64,000 nt of DNA from Citrobacter amalonaticus (GCF_002918555.1 NZ_PQMB01000009.1:62001-126000); one strand, 5' to 3'. Shown: positions 23,350-33,772, numbered from the stretch's first letter. The notes: a model not told the origin generated them from the letters alone. Numbers and translations are program-made.

Positions 23350-25112
23350 TGTTACCAACGGTGCGAAAGTGGGTCTTCCGCAACTTGGGGGGAACCTTTC
23401 AGGCCAGAGGACTCATCACCCGTCGCCTCAGTAACTCGAACCCAGCACGCCCGTACATCTGCCGCTTCAGCATTTTCAGGCGATTTACATGCCCTTCGAC
23501 TACACCGTTACTCCATCGGCTGGTAATCGCTTCACATATTGCTGCTGCATCAGCTTCCATCCCGGCAGCAACACGCTGAAGCTCAACCGGGCCGCTTTCG
23601 CTGACATTACTGAACCACCTGCTAAGTTGTTGCTTGTTTTTGGTTTTCAGGATCCGGTAGAAGTCCAGTGCCAGTTGTTGTGCTATTTTCAGCTGCGGCT
23701 CTTTTTCACACATCAGCCCGATGAAGCGAGAGGCATAATTTTCTTCGCCCCTTATTATTCGCCAGGGCACCAACCAACGGCTCACGCGCGAAGCTGATGG
23801 AAGACGGGCTGGCGCAGTAACAGATGTGCTCCCACCTTTACGCCATTTGGCAACCTCATCCCTGACGGTGGTTTCGCTACCGGTGAACCCCTTTGCCACC
23901 ATCTCCCTCCATATCTGGCTGCCATTGTAGTTACCGCTTTCACGCTGTTCCTCCAGCCACTCATGCCAGGGATCCAGAAGGCTTGGTTTCCGGGGGCGGG
24001 TCGACATTTCAGGGAATGTACCTGACTGGAGCCAGCGCCTGACAGTTACGCGTGATAACCCGGTGGTACGGGATATTTGACGGAGCCCACATCCATTCTT
24101 ATGCAGGGTGATTACCTCCACCCAGCGTTGGTGGCGTTTATTACGAGTCTGCTGCTTAAGTCGCTCCGGGCGACGGATATATGGAGCTGTTTGTACCCGT
24201 TCTGGCTCAGGTGATTTCTTTGGTGACAACTCACCGGCAACAAGACGTATCAGCGGCATGTGTCTGTACATCATCCGTTCGAGTGCATCATCAATGTTCT
24301 TCAACAAGTGCCAGCGATCGGCCACCTGCCTGGCCTGAGGAGCACCTTCACGTGCTGCTGTAGCATAGATACCGCCGCGATCGCGTGAGACAACCTGTAT
24401 TTCCGGATATTTTCTGAACCAGGCAGCCAGCGTACGCTGATCGCGGCCGGGAAGCAGGACGAGGGGACGGTGAGTATCAAGATTGACTATTAACGTGCCG
24501 TAACGATGACCCCGATGCCACGCCCACTCGTCGATACCAACATGGGGCGTGCCTGGCGGTTTCGTCTCCGGGGTATTGAAACTCTGCGAAGAAGAGTATC
24601 TGCACTGCTACGGAGACCCGCTGCCGTTGCCGCCCGTCTTCCAGCTTCACCTCCAGCTATTAATCCCAGCTGATGCTGTAAATTTTGTAACGCCTGTGAA
24701 GACTGCTGCCGTGCCCCTGCGAAGGGAGCCAGCGACTCGGCAAAAATTTTGCGTGAACAGGCTGGGTTACTGCAGTACCAGTGACGGACGGCAAATACCA
24801 GCCATAGCGCCTGGCCTGAACAAGGTAGATGCTGTATCCGGCGCCGCCGACAACTATGAACTGATTTGCTGCGCTTAAGGCATTCAGGACATAGTGCAGT
24901 TTTACGCTTGGCACGAAGATGGAGGGTTATCCCATCAGAACTAACATCTTGTCGGCTGGATTGCCACCCGCAAGGCAACTGCAAAAGCGTCTTAAGTGAA
25001 GGCATAGCGTTGTCCATAACTTAAAACAGCTTAGATCCTTGTTAACTAGAAAGTTTCATCAATATTTCTCCACCCAAGTTGCGGAAGACCCACTTTTTAC
25101 CCGTCGTTGACA
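23350..25112. mobile_element. ISL3-family insertion sequence within tniB
   Basis: Both ends carry GTGGGTCTTCCGCAACTTGG in inverted orientation (23370-23389 and 25073-25092). Similarity continues outward to TGTTACCAACG on the left and TGTCAACGACG on the right. Removing 23350-25112 joins LV to IDELHN of TniB exactly, and CACCA occurs at both borders, suggesting a five-bp duplication (ISL3 elements usually give eight). The single transposase gene is frameshifted. Confidence 0.7.
23399..25017 (-). pseudogene. ISL3-family transposase with a frameshift
   Basis: The first frame (25017 down to about 24575) holds the N-terminal zinc-binding domain with CPEC and the CRRRRIQHLPCSGQALWL segment. The second frame continues from about 24575 to 23399 with the DDE catalytic core: HVGIDEWAWHRGHRYGTLIV, SRDRGGIYATAAREGAP, ADRWHLLKNIDDALE and C-terminal WSNGVVEGHVNRLKMLKR. 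A one-base change near 24575 separates them. No slippery sequence is obvious there, so inactivation is more likely than programmed frameshifting. Confidence 0.8.
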
Positions 25113-25556
25113 CACCAGAACACGCACACTGATTTTACGCAGCATTGTCAGCGCCTGTTGCTCTGTTTCTGGCAGTCTTGGCGCGGACGTAAAGGAGTGC
25201 GGCAAGCAGTGCCACATAGAAGCGGAGCACCGATGGCTCTGATGGCATCTGTACGACCAGTACGGGAATGTACTCCTGATCAGCGTCAGAGCTGGCTGGA
25301 TGAATACGCCTGAATTTCTCAATGATCATCGACTTGCCGTTGTTGGTAGGTCCGACCAGTAACAGATTGGGCATGCGCTGTTTGTCAGGCCACACATACA
25401 AGGTTTCCAGTCGGTTCAACGCGTCGACCGCTCGCGGATAACCAATCCAGCGGTCGGCCCGGATGCGCTGTATGCGCTCGTCTGTCGGAAGTCGGGCCAG
25501 CCTTTGTGCCACCGGCAGCCGGTGGGACAGGTCAGTGGTGGGATACTCATCCACAG

Positions 25557-27228
25557 CTACCACTCCTCAATCTGGTCGAACGATTTGACAGGTGAAATAC
25601 TTTCCACCATCGGGTCAGTACTGCCCGTAACTGGTGGAAGCAACTTACCCGGTGGCGCTGACGTCCTGATGTGCAGGCGGCGATCAGCATCCCGTCGTGC
25701 TTTACGTGTCGCCTTTTGTGCAGTGGTCACTATCTCACGCATCTGCAGGATCATGCGAAACAGAGCCGTTTCGTCTACCTGCCGCCTCCCTTGTTGCCGT
25801 AGTTTCGCCAGCGCCTGCCGTTGCTCCCCCAGGGTGACAGCCGGATGAGACAAGGTTCGATAGGGGATTTCCAGATAGTGTTGCTCCTCCGGCTCCAGAA
25901 CCCAGATACGGCTGATGTCACGGGGATCACGTCGGATCAGGAACGCGGACAAGTGCCCCCGGAAATCCACGGTTTGAGCGCATCAGCATAGTAGTGAATA
26001 TGATCGATGACGAAGCCGGTGCGGGTTAGTGTACGTCGCACAATGGGAAGAAAATCGACGAGGAAGGCTGTAGCGCTGGTAATGATGGCCGGGGCACCAT
26101 CGCGGGCGACAACTTCAACCCATCGGCACCTGGAGGCGGAAGCAGGCCATTGTGCACTGAGTTGTGATAAGTACCGACTGCCAGAATGAGCCATTGTTCC
26201 AGCTCACGCAATATCAGAGCGGCCATATTTTCGGAATTGTAGCCCTCACGCTGGCCGGGATTAGAAAAGGTCGTCCCCAGTAGGTCATCGTGGATCCTCT
26301 GCATCGCCGTATCAATGATCCGCTCCACGATACCACTGTAGTGCGGTTGTCCGGGCGGGCGATAATCCAGTCCGATGCCATGCTGTTCACAGCCCCGACG
26401 CAAAGCTTCGCTTTTGAACTCGGTCGCATTGTCCAGATAAAGCAGCCGGGGTTTGCCACTCATCGGCCAGTCAATCTCCACTCCCAGCCTTTCCAGCCAG
26501 GGGCGTTTATCACAGACGACATGCGCCAGGCACAGGCCAACTGAAACAGCGGATGGGGCTTCCGGTGTGACCACCATACCGGATACGCAGCGCGTGAATA
26601 CGTCTATGGCTATGGTCAGGTGCGGGCGTCCGATCGGCTGCCGGTCCCGCTCATCCACAACGATTAGGTTAACGACCGTATAGTCAATCTGTACCTGCTC
26701 CTGCGGTGCTGATATTGCGGGAGGCATTCCACCAACGCCCTGCAGGCCACGTGCACTCTCCGGACCTTCCCGACTGCGAATAATTTTCCCCGGGTCAAGG
26801 CGGGCAATCCGTAGGGCAATGGTGTTACGTACCGGCGCTGGCAGCTTTTGTGCTTTGCATGTGCGCACGACCTCGCGGTGGAATACTGCCAGACTACGCT
26901 TCTGTCTGGTCATGAATCGCTTTTGCAGCAGCTCGCGTATGATGCTCTCGACAGGTTCCGATAACCGGCCCTTACCTCTGCCGCCCCGGAACGCTCAGGG
27001 GCCAGGTCGGTCACTAGACCAGAACCCTCCCGCGCACGCCGGATCAGGACATATACCTGCCGCCGGGAAATCCCCAGCGCAAGGGCTGCCGCGTCGGCGG
27101 CCCGGTGCCCAACGACTTCAGCTCAGCAAGTGGGCTGATAATCTCCGTCCTTCGACGGACTTGCTCCCATGTTGCGTCGGGAAGGGTGGCACTCCCCGCT
27201 CAATAATTTGCAATGTTTCCGACGCCAT
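25557..27228 (-). pseudogene. tniA: tniA transposase with several frameshifts
   Basis: Pieces in order: N-terminus MASETLQIIERGVPPFP (27228), the catalytic core in one frame (26913-26115: VQIDYTVVNLIVVDERDRQP, YLDNATEFKSEALRRG, and GQPHYSGIVERIIDTAM with the DDE residues), then FLVDFLPIVRRTLTRTGFVI in another frame (to about 25955), then the C-terminus SAFLIRRDPRDISRIWVLEP ending with KSFDQIEEW. At least three frame changes (near 26915, 26110 and 25955) make it inactive. It is close to TniA of Tn402/Tn5053. Confidence 0.85.
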
Positions 27229-27372
27229 GCCCAAACCTCGCTTTGGTGCACACGAGTATTGAGCATAGTCGAGACTGGTGAAGATGACTTCTGATATTTT
27301 CCCGTTAGGAGTCGCCTGCACACCGGGCATTACAGTCAGTCAGGATGGTGCAGTCATCTTCTGAAAATGACA

Positions 27373-27880
27373 GGAATGCCACTATCCTGCCTGGCCAGCG
27401 CAAGCACCACTAAGGCACACCACGCCAGATGGCCTGATTTTTCTGTCAGCGTCACAGCTTCTCCCGCAAGTCAAAAAGCTGATGTAATTCATCCAGCATG
27501 ATCAACTTACGTCGACCCGTCTTACGGGGAAACATTCGCCGCATTTATCGCGTCAGTTGCAGCTTATCCCATCCGTAAGGGAAAATAATGCTGTATTCAC
27601 TTCTCTCAGGGAAAATATCAGAGCCCGCGACGATAAACCCGTAGTAGTACTCAGAAATAACGAGGGATATGTAATTGCAAAAAGCCCAAAATCGTCGCTA
27701 TAACCAGGAGAGGAAATCTCACCAGCAAAAAGCTGCAGCCCTCATGCTGGATAAGAATATATACATCATTATTACCACGACCATATGGTCACAGGATCAG
27801 TTCTGGCTGGCAGATGAAGCGAGCAATGTTGTTGAGCGCGTATACAGCTCGCCGGAAAGACATACCTGTTGCAAAACTGG
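27373..27880. other. Spacer between the transposon and parS of module 2
   Basis: No gene is supported. A short frame near 27600-27705 reads DDKPVVVLRNNEGYVIAKSP, possibly an antitoxin-like remnant without a start. A 77-codon frame (27675-27908) has no family resemblance and runs across parS, so it is not called. Confidence 0.4.
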
Positions 27881-27890
27881 CGTGAAACGC

Positions 27891-27911
27891 ATGGCGATTT
27901 CACCCTGAAAT
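27891..27911. other. parS: Candidate parS centromere of the second parAB module (P1 type)
   Basis: ATGGCGATTTCACCCTGAAA with a final T differs at few places from the inverted P1 parS core as I recall it, with the ATTTCAC heptamer, its inverse TGAAAT and the hexamer TGGCGA. Another box, CGTGAAAC, is at 27881. It lies 57 bp past the parB stop, as in P1. Confidence 0.65.
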
Positions 27912-27967
27912 CATCAGTGCAACCCAATATAAAACATGAACTTAAGATTGAAATTTAAAGGGCGAAT

Positions 27968-28939
27968 CTATTCGCCCAGATGACGTTGCAAAACATTCTG
28001 AATTGCAGCATCTATCTCGCCCTGTAGTTCCTTTGACAACCGGTTAAACTCATAAGTAAAGCTTCGTCCTTTGACACGCTTGCGCGCATACTTGTCTTTT
28101 TCCTTGAAGCTCCATAGCGGAGAAACCGTCGCTTTTTCTTTTGCAGGGGCAGCAATCAGCGAAGCCGCGCCCTTCGCAATAAGTTTAAGAATTGCGGCTT
28201 TCTTCTCATCTTCCTGAAGATGTTCATCAGCCACTAAACTATCAAGCTGTGACGATATCTTCTCAATAAGCTGAGTACAGACTATGGATTTTTCAGTCAA
28301 TCGCTCATCAAGTTCAGAAAGATTTTTATAATCAGAGAATGATAACTCGTACTGCACCGGGAACAGGGATATTAATTCCTGAGGAACGGTAGCCGCCTGT
28401 ATAGCTCGCGTAACCTTTGCCTGCGAGAGACCTTCTTTTTCAGCGATTTCCTTCTGTGTCAGACCCGCCTCTTTCAGAGAAAGTAAACGAAGACCAACCT
28501 CCCGAATATTATGTTCCTTTGCTGTCTGGATATCTTTTGCGAGCTGTCTGGCCTCTTCGGCGGTGAGTTTGTCTGATGTCACCATGATATTAAGAGGTGT
28601 ATGCGCTTCCATTGCGGCTGCTCGTCTTCTCGAGCCATCAAGAATTTCAATTCTCTCGCCATCCACAACCCCGATACAGGCAAAGAACTGCTGGAATCGA
28701 ATAGTTCTGATGATGTCTTTTAAAGAGTCTCTCGTTAAAGCAGACTGATCCCGCCCATTGGTTTCCTGTCGAACAAAAGTTTTCTTTTCTACGTCTGAGG
28801 ACGGAACGGTCACAAAACTGAATTTAACTTTCCGGCCGGTCTTCAGGGTAAAATACTGAACCATCGATTCAGCAGAAGACTCTTCCACGCTAGCCTGAGG
28901 AGTAAAGTTCCTGCCGATTGTTTTTCTTCGTCCGGACAT
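27968..28939 (-). CDS. parB: Partition protein ParB, P1 type (module 2)
   Basis: A 323-residue ParB, with NGRDQSALTRDSLKDIIRT and IEILDGSRRRAAAME (residues 61-110), a helix-turn-helix around LTQKEIAEKEGLSQAKVTRA (about 160-180), and a basic C-terminal dimer domain (RSFTYEFNRLSKELQGEIDA). It is close in layout to P1 ParB and distinct in sequence from module 1. Its ATG overlaps the parA stop by one base. A P1-like parS is immediately downstream. Confidence 0.9.
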   Translation of the reverse strand: MSGRRKTIGRNFTPQASVEESSAESMVQYFTLKTGRKVKFSFVTVPSSDVEKKTFVRQETNGRDQSALTRDSLKDIIRTIRFQQFFACIGVVDGERIEILDGSRRRAAAMEAHTPLNIMVTSDKLTAEEARQLAKDIQTAKEHNIREVGLRLLSLKEAGLTQKEIAEKEGLSQAKVTRAIQAATVPQELISLFPVQYELSFSDYKNLSELDERLTEKSIVCTQLIEKISSQLDSLVADEHLQEDEKKAAILKLIAKGAASLIAAPAKEKATVSPLWSFKEKDKYARKRVKGRSFTYEFNRLSKELQGEIDAAIQNVLQRHLGE

Positions 28940-30144
28940 CAGGCCTCCTTGTTCGTTCTGATAAATTCAACCCGGTCAAACACACCTTTAGCAAAATCTT
29001 CAGCTGCTGTTCTGGCGCTTTTCAGGGCTTCACTACTACCATCATAAGTTGCCGGATTTGCGGAAATGACGGTGTCAAATGTTTCCCCACATCGTTCAAA
29101 ACCGTCAAGCCTTGGCAGAACAACATCAAGCATATCTGCACCAAAAACTTCCTTTGCCTGGCTGTGGCAAATTTTATGGTCACTCTTGTTTAAGAGTTTG
29201 GACATAAAACCGATATTCCCTGTCAAATTACATGTATGTCCTTCCGCTTCAATGCTCTCAACTAATGCAGGTAAACTTGCAACAAACTTCAGAGATGAAT
29301 GGAAATCGACAGTTGCCGGGGGGAGGGGGGTCAACAACAGATCTGCTGCACCGATACCGTTTTTAAGGAACGCATCCAGATGTGGCCCCGTGTCAACCAG
29401 GATAAAATCGTAATCATACCTGAGCTTATCGATTATATTTTCTTTCAGTACAGCATGGACATTTTGTCCCGGCAGGTATTCTGCACAGAGTTCCTTCCAT
29501 CTCTCAGCGATAAACGCGTCGTCAATTGAAGCAGGAATAATATCAACTCCCGGAACAACAGATTGAACGATAAAGTCTGAGAGCAGCTCTTCACGGCTTA
29601 CATTCTGAAGCATCGCCTGGGCTGCGGTTGTTTCTACCAGACCAATCGAATTCTGATGGCTTAAGAACATGGTTAATGACGCCTGAGGGTCAAAATCGAT
29701 TGCCAGGATCCTTAAATCTTCAAACAACAGATGTGGATGTGCTCTTAAGGCATGTGCCAGAGAGGCCGTTGAAACGGTTTTGGAGCCGCCTCCTTTAAGA
29801 TTGGAGACGTAAATACAGAAAGCCTCATGATGCCGGTCACGATACTTTGGTACACCACGATGCTGATACAAATCAATGACGTTCTGAAGCGTCATCGCAT
29901 ACTTCATCGTATTACCTGAAGGGCGCTTGTTAAAAACATAGCCCTGAGATTCCATCTCACTTACCGCATATTCGACACTCCCTTTGCTAAGTTTGGGGAG
30001 TTTATACAGCGAGGCTTTACTGTAAACCTGATAAAACTCGTGGAGATGAAACTCCTCCTTTTGCTGCTGAATGTGTTCGCTGAGGGAGGACAACATTTTG
30101 TGCGCCCTTGAAGCAACTTTCTTAAGCTGTTCCAGATTATCCAT
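28939..30144 (-). CDS. parA: Partition ATPase ParA, P1 type Ia (module 2)
   Basis: A 401-residue ParA from ATG 30144 (MDNLEQLKKVASRAHKM); the longer start at 30192 would lie in the operator palindrome. It is strongly P1-like: winged-helix N-terminus, Walker A SNLKGGGSKTVSTAS (Gly in place of the usual Val before Ser), ILAIDFDPQASLTMF, FILVDTGPHLDAFLKNG, and C-terminal GFERCGETFDTVISANPATY. An extended palindrome just upstream probably serves autorepression. It is more P1-like than module 1. Confidence 0.92.
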   Translation of the reverse strand: MDNLEQLKKVASRAHKMLSSLSEHIQQQKEEFHLHEFYQVYSKASLYKLPKLSKGSVEYAVSEMESQGYVFNKRPSGNTMKYAMTLQNVIDLYQHRGVPKYRDRHHEAFCIYVSNLKGGGSKTVSTASLAHALRAHPHLLFEDLRILAIDFDPQASLTMFLSHQNSIGLVETTAAQAMLQNVSREELLSDFIVQSVVPGVDIIPASIDDAFIAERWKELCAEYLPGQNVHAVLKENIIDKLRYDYDFILVDTGPHLDAFLKNGIGAADLLLTPLPPATVDFHSSLKFVASLPALVESIEAEGHTCNLTGNIGFMSKLLNKSDHKICHSQAKEVFGADMLDVVLPRLDGFERCGETFDTVISANPATYDGSSEALKSARTAAEDFAKGVFDRVEFIRTNKEA

Positions 30145-30156
30145 AATTTCACCACT

Positions 30157-30192
30157 ATGATGTTTTTTATCATTTTGAATAAAAAACATCAT
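30157..30192. promoter_or_regulatory. Operator palindrome in front of parA (module 2)
   Basis: Perfect 14-bp arms ATGATGTTTTTTAT and ATAAAAAACATCAT with an eight-base centre, 12 bp upstream of the parA start. Type Ia ParA proteins bind such inverted repeats to repress their own promoter. Confidence 0.65.
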
Positions 30193-30299
30193 AATTCAAT
30201 GAAAAATTCATTTTTTATTGGCCAGGGTCAAATTTCAGGTAAATGACATGGTTTTGATTAAATACAATTTGAGGAGAGCCTGAACGGGCGGTGCCCGCT

Positions 30300-30430
30300 A
30301 CTGAAACGGCTGACCATTTCGGAGAAAGACACAGCAGACGGTAATGTATTCGCTACTGGCAGAGCCTGTAATGGGAATTGAAAACCATCAGAACCCGTAT
30401 AGAGGACATTGCCAGCCTGTCACATTCAGG
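30300..30430 (+). pseudogene. Degenerate copy of the phd/relE junction
   Basis: The stretch encodes LKRLTISEKDTADGNVFA, matching the antitoxin tail at 20.7 kb, then runs out of frame; a following piece RIEDIASLSHSG resembles the toxin N-terminus with a frame change. Both genes are thus remnants of a second copy of the toxin-antitoxin module. Nothing else supported between 30193 and 30523. Confidence 0.55.
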
Positions 30431-30523
30431 TATGGCATAACGCTACAGCCCGAATCACCTGACGGTCTGATATATCAAAAATGTTGTGACCCGCCTGAAG
30501 TGACCATTCAAACTGATGGCCGC

Positions 30524-31315
30524 CTAAATGTTCCCCTTAAGCAGGGCCACCGCCTCGGTTCCGGGCATCTGAAACTGAACTCTGTGACGTGCCGCAACAT
30601 CGAGCGCAAACACCCTGGTGTACACCTCCGTTGAGCTGACCGACTTGTGGCCCATCAGACTCTGCAGCACCTTCAGCGGGATCCCCGCATACAGCATGTG
30701 CATGGCATAGCTGTGCCGGAACGTGTGCGGCGTCACCGGTACCGAGAACGTCACGCCATCGGCGGCTGCGGCTTGCACGGCTTCATTCAGCCAGGTCCGG
30801 ACTGTCCGGTCGGTGATCTCCCAGATACGCGCCCTCTCTGTTCTGCCGGTTCGTTTATTGCGCCGCTCCAGCGGGATCTTCAGCGTCGCCACCATCATCT
30901 CCAGCTGGCTGACGTACTGGTGATCGGAAAGTGGAACCAGGCGATGTGCCTGACTGCCGGCAGGTGCTCTCCCTGCCGTCCTTGCTGCTTTTTCCGTTCG
31001 CTGCTTGAGCGTGGCCAGCTGTACGAACGGGTAGGGGGGTAACAGCGAAAAATCGCCCCTTGTGAGCGCCAGTGCTTCGTTAATGCGCGCCCCCGTATTC
31101 CAGAGCGTTGCCAGCAACATTTTGCGGTGCAGATCGGGAACGTAATGGAGCAGGGCGCTCACCTCCGGAGCCAGAAGATATTTCGGCAGTTCATTGTGAA
31201 CCATGGCCATCTGACGAAGTGCGAGAGCCGCAGGATAATCAATAGCGACAGGAAGCTGTGCAGGCTGTCCTGAAGAATATACCGCCGGTAAGGTGACAGG
31301 AGGCTGGCCGTTCAT
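30524..31315 (-). CDS. resD: Tyrosine recombinase, F plasmid ResD (D protein) type
   Basis: A 263-residue tyrosine recombinase with Arg77 (NTGARINEAL), His197-Thr-Phe-Arg200, His223 (GHKS) and the nucleophile Tyr232 (STEVYTRVF). It resembles the D protein of F, which resolves plasmid dimers at the rfsF site and lies downstream of ccdB. The order ccdA-ccdB-resD is the same here and all three are transcribed together. Catalytic residues are complete. Confidence 0.88.
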   Translation of the reverse strand: MNGQPPVTLPAVYSSGQPAQLPVAIDYPAALALRQMAMVHNELPKYLLAPEVSALLHYVPDLHRKMLLATLWNTGARINEALALTRGDFSLLPPYPFVQLATLKQRTEKAARTAGRAPAGSQAHRLVPLSDHQYVSQLEMMVATLKIPLERRNKRTGRTERARIWEITDRTVRTWLNEAVQAAAADGVTFSVPVTPHTFRHSYAMHMLYAGIPLKVLQSLMGHKSVSSTEVYTRVFALDVAARHRVQFQMPGTEAVALLKGNI

Positions 31316-31332
31316 TGTGGATCACCTGTCAT

Positions 31333-31858
<526 letters not shown>

Positions 31859-32391
31859 TATGCACACTCCTTTACGTATCGTTAGTATGACCTTAAGTAT
31901 ACATTTCATTCGTGCATTAATCATGCGTCCTGAAGTGTATATAGTTAAGTCACTAACCGTTTTATAAATTATATTTCCTTCCGTGAAAATCATCTGTCTG
32001 ATAATAAGCAGACATATAACCACTTAAATAAATTACCGGATGCCTGTTCCGGGACGATCCGACTTTTATTCATATTTTAACTTTTCGGAAGTGTAGCACG
32101 GTGATGGAATAAGCAAAGCGCCCTTTTTCGCCCCTGCGATCCAGGTCATGGGGCAGGGGAGGAATACAACATACAGGAGAAAACCGCTTATGGAGTTATA
32201 CATGTTGTGTTTCCGGCAGCTAAACAACCGGGCAGGGTGAGGAGGATCCGAAACAATGAGTTTTCGGATCTCCGGAGCAGGACCGACACAATTAATTAAA
32301 AAGATATAAAGAGAAAACAGAAATGCAAAAAAAAGAATATAGATGGTTATCAGAAATTCGTATTGCTGTTTTATATTTTCCAGGCTAGTTT
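31859..32391. other. Spacer with the ccd promoter and small leader-like ORFs
   Basis: The ccd promoter/operator region lies just above 31859. At 32190-32240 a 16-codon frame (MELYMLCFRQLNNRAG) follows a good AGGAG site, and an inverted repeat (GATCCGAAA / TTTTCGGATC) is at 32245-32271 without a T-run. They could be a translated leader of the downstream gene. No larger gene is supported. Confidence 0.35.
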
Positions 32392-32421
32392 ACATAAAAC
32401 CGTTTGTAAACGGTTTTATGT
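32392..32421. promoter_or_regulatory. Thirty-bp palindrome upstream of two unknown genes
   Basis: Arms ACATAAAACCGTTT and AAACGGTTTTATGT are perfect inverses around a two-base centre GT, 34 bp upstream of ATG 32456. It could be an operator, or a recombination site (dif/rfsF-like) given the nearby recombinase. The sequence does not decide. Confidence 0.5.
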
Positions 32422-32455
32422 GAAAACACTAATCCATGTAGCAGGATTTAAACCA

Positions 32456-33727
32456 ATGAACGCAAAATCATCACCTGAACGCGGCAGGCTAAACCGCGAA
32501 ACGGCCCGGAACAGTGGGTTCACTGAAATCAAACTGATCGCGCGCTCAGATGAGGACCGCCTGGAGATTGAGAAAATGAAATATGACCAGTTAGTACGAT
32601 TCATCCAGCAACAGCCGGAAAATGCGAAACTTTCCCCCGCGGCTCGCAAAGCTGTCCTAGAAGCTCTAGCGTTAAAAGGTTCCCCCCAGTATGTCACCAC
32701 GCATGGTGCCATGAGCCATATCATTACCACCATGATGGACTATGGCATGACGGCGCAGGTAGTACCGGCCGTCCAGATCTACAGCGCCTGTTTCCCGACC
32801 AGCCTCAGCTATGTGCTGAAATCCTTCCCGGGTAAGGTGCATAACTACCTGTGCCGGCATGGAAATGCCTCTTCAGTGGTGGCCTGGACCGAGCGGAACC
32901 CGGACTGGGGCGATCGCATTATTGCCAGCGTCCTTGACGGTACATTCGATGGCGTTCTGTACCAGATGCGCACCGCCGTCGGGGCCATGACTCTTAATCA
33001 GCCAGTCCTGACCATGCTTCGCCGTCTGAAAGACGATGCCCGCGGGATTAATGCCGGCGCGCAGGAACAGGCACAGCAGATCCTCGACAAAGCTCCGGAG
33101 ACGCTTATCCAGTCACCCCGCCAGTGGGATGCCGACTGCAACGCCCTGCGCGCGTTTATTCTGTATTTCCTGCTCGCTGATCTTGAAAAACGCTACGGCG
33201 ATATGGCGTGTGGTGAACGCACCTTTGAGATCCCGTTCTACGAGTGGCAACGTGAAGTCGCTGATATGCCGGCAACCGGTGTTGTGACGTTTAAAGAAGA
33301 CTCCGAACTGGGTAAGTATGACTACGGGCTGTGCATTGGCTGGCGATATGACCAGTGGGAGCAGTTTTTCTACCAGGTCGCACTCGGGGCAGTTTATCTG
33401 CTGAACCCCCGCGTCGCCCCTGTGGGGACGCTGAAAACCTCGGCTCTTGAGCCGGGTATGGCCATCCGTTACGCAGAGGAAATGCTGGATAAATACCTGC
33501 CGTATACCGGACGTGCTTTAGTGGACAGTCCGGTCGGGGCGGGCAATATGTTTGATCGTGCCTACCGTGCTGCACGCAAGCTTCCGGATCACCTTCTGCG
33601 CCAGATCCGCGAAGAGTTTGGCAGCTTCGGTACCATCACTGATCCGGTGCGGTTTGCAGACATGACATCTGACTTCCTTACTCCGGAAGAGGCCCGCCTG
33701 CTCAGCAGCGATTTCCTTCACAGCTAG
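32456..33727 (+). CDS. Large plasmid protein of unknown function
   Basis: A 423-residue soluble protein from ATG 32456 (MNAKSSPERGRLNRET), which follows AGGA by nine bases; the longer frame to 32363 crosses the palindrome. No family or catalytic motif is recognised. It is helical, with aromatic-rich segments (CIGWRYDQWEQFFYQVALGA near residue 295). It ends at a terminator and is followed by another unknown gene with its own ribosome site. It may belong to plasmid maintenance given the place between ccd and repA. Codon use is like the backbone. Confidence 0.7.
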   Translation: MNAKSSPERGRLNRETARNSGFTEIKLIARSDEDRLEIEKMKYDQLVRFIQQQPENAKLSPAARKAVLEALALKGSPQYVTTHGAMSHIITTMMDYGMTAQVVPAVQIYSACFPTSLSYVLKSFPGKVHNYLCRHGNASSVVAWTERNPDWGDRIIASVLDGTFDGVLYQMRTAVGAMTLNQPVLTMLRRLKDDARGINAGAQEQAQQILDKAPETLIQSPRQWDADCNALRAFILYFLLADLEKRYGDMACGERTFEIPFYEWQREVADMPATGVVTFKEDSELGKYDYGLCIGWRYDQWEQFFYQVALGAVYLLNPRVAPVGTLKTSALEPGMAIRYAEEMLDKYLPYTGRALVDSPVGAGNMFDRAYRAARKLPDHLLRQIREEFGSFGTITDPVRFADMTSDFLTPEEARLLSSDFLHS

Positions 33728-33749
33728 GACTCTTACCCTTTCTCACGAT

Positions 33750-33772
33750 AAAAGCCCGAAGGGGCTTTTCGA
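33750..33772 (+). terminator. Terminator after the unknown gene
   Basis: Stem AAAAGCCC / GGGCTTTT with a four-base loop, ending in TTTTCG, 23 bp past the stop. It is short, so partial read-through to the next gene is likely. Confidence 0.6.

Larger units (their letters stand above)
22886..25563 (-). pseudogene. tniB: tniB, interrupted by an ISL3-family element and frameshifted
   Basis: The N-terminal part (25563 down) has the AAA+ Walker A GPTNNGKS and the segment YIPVLVVQMPSEPSVLRFYV. Near 25190 the frame shifts before the PRLPETEQQALTMLRKISV segment. At about 25113 the gene is cut by the insertion and resumes at about 23349 with MVIDELHNILAGNSVNRREF, continuing to the C-terminal TGPTERRRQFERELI. 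TniB is the ATP-dependent regulator of TniA transposase. With two lesions it is dead. Confidence 0.85.
21596..27372. mobile_element. Decayed Tn402/Tn5053-like transposon
   Basis: The ends TGTCATTTTCAGAAGAC (21596 onward) and its inverse (27348-27372) are the 25-bp terminal repeats typical of Tn402/Tn5053-family elements. Near the right end, sequence in front of tniA also matches the IRt side of Tn402 as I recall it. Inside are tniA, tniB and tniQ remnants (leftward), an ISL3-family insertion in tniB, and at the left a small cargo operon. tniR and a res site are not seen. Five-bp target duplications are not apparent (AGTGA against GGAAT), so an end has been rearranged or the insertion is old. 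Confidence 0.75.

Noticed and set aside
24549..24600. Programmed frameshift in the ISL3-family transposase
   Set aside because: ISL3 transposases are made from a single frame and no slippery heptamer is seen at the frame change, so a disabling mutation is simpler.
27675..27908. Seventy-seven-codon ORF running into parS
   Set aside because: No start support and it overlaps a well-matched centromere; probably chance.
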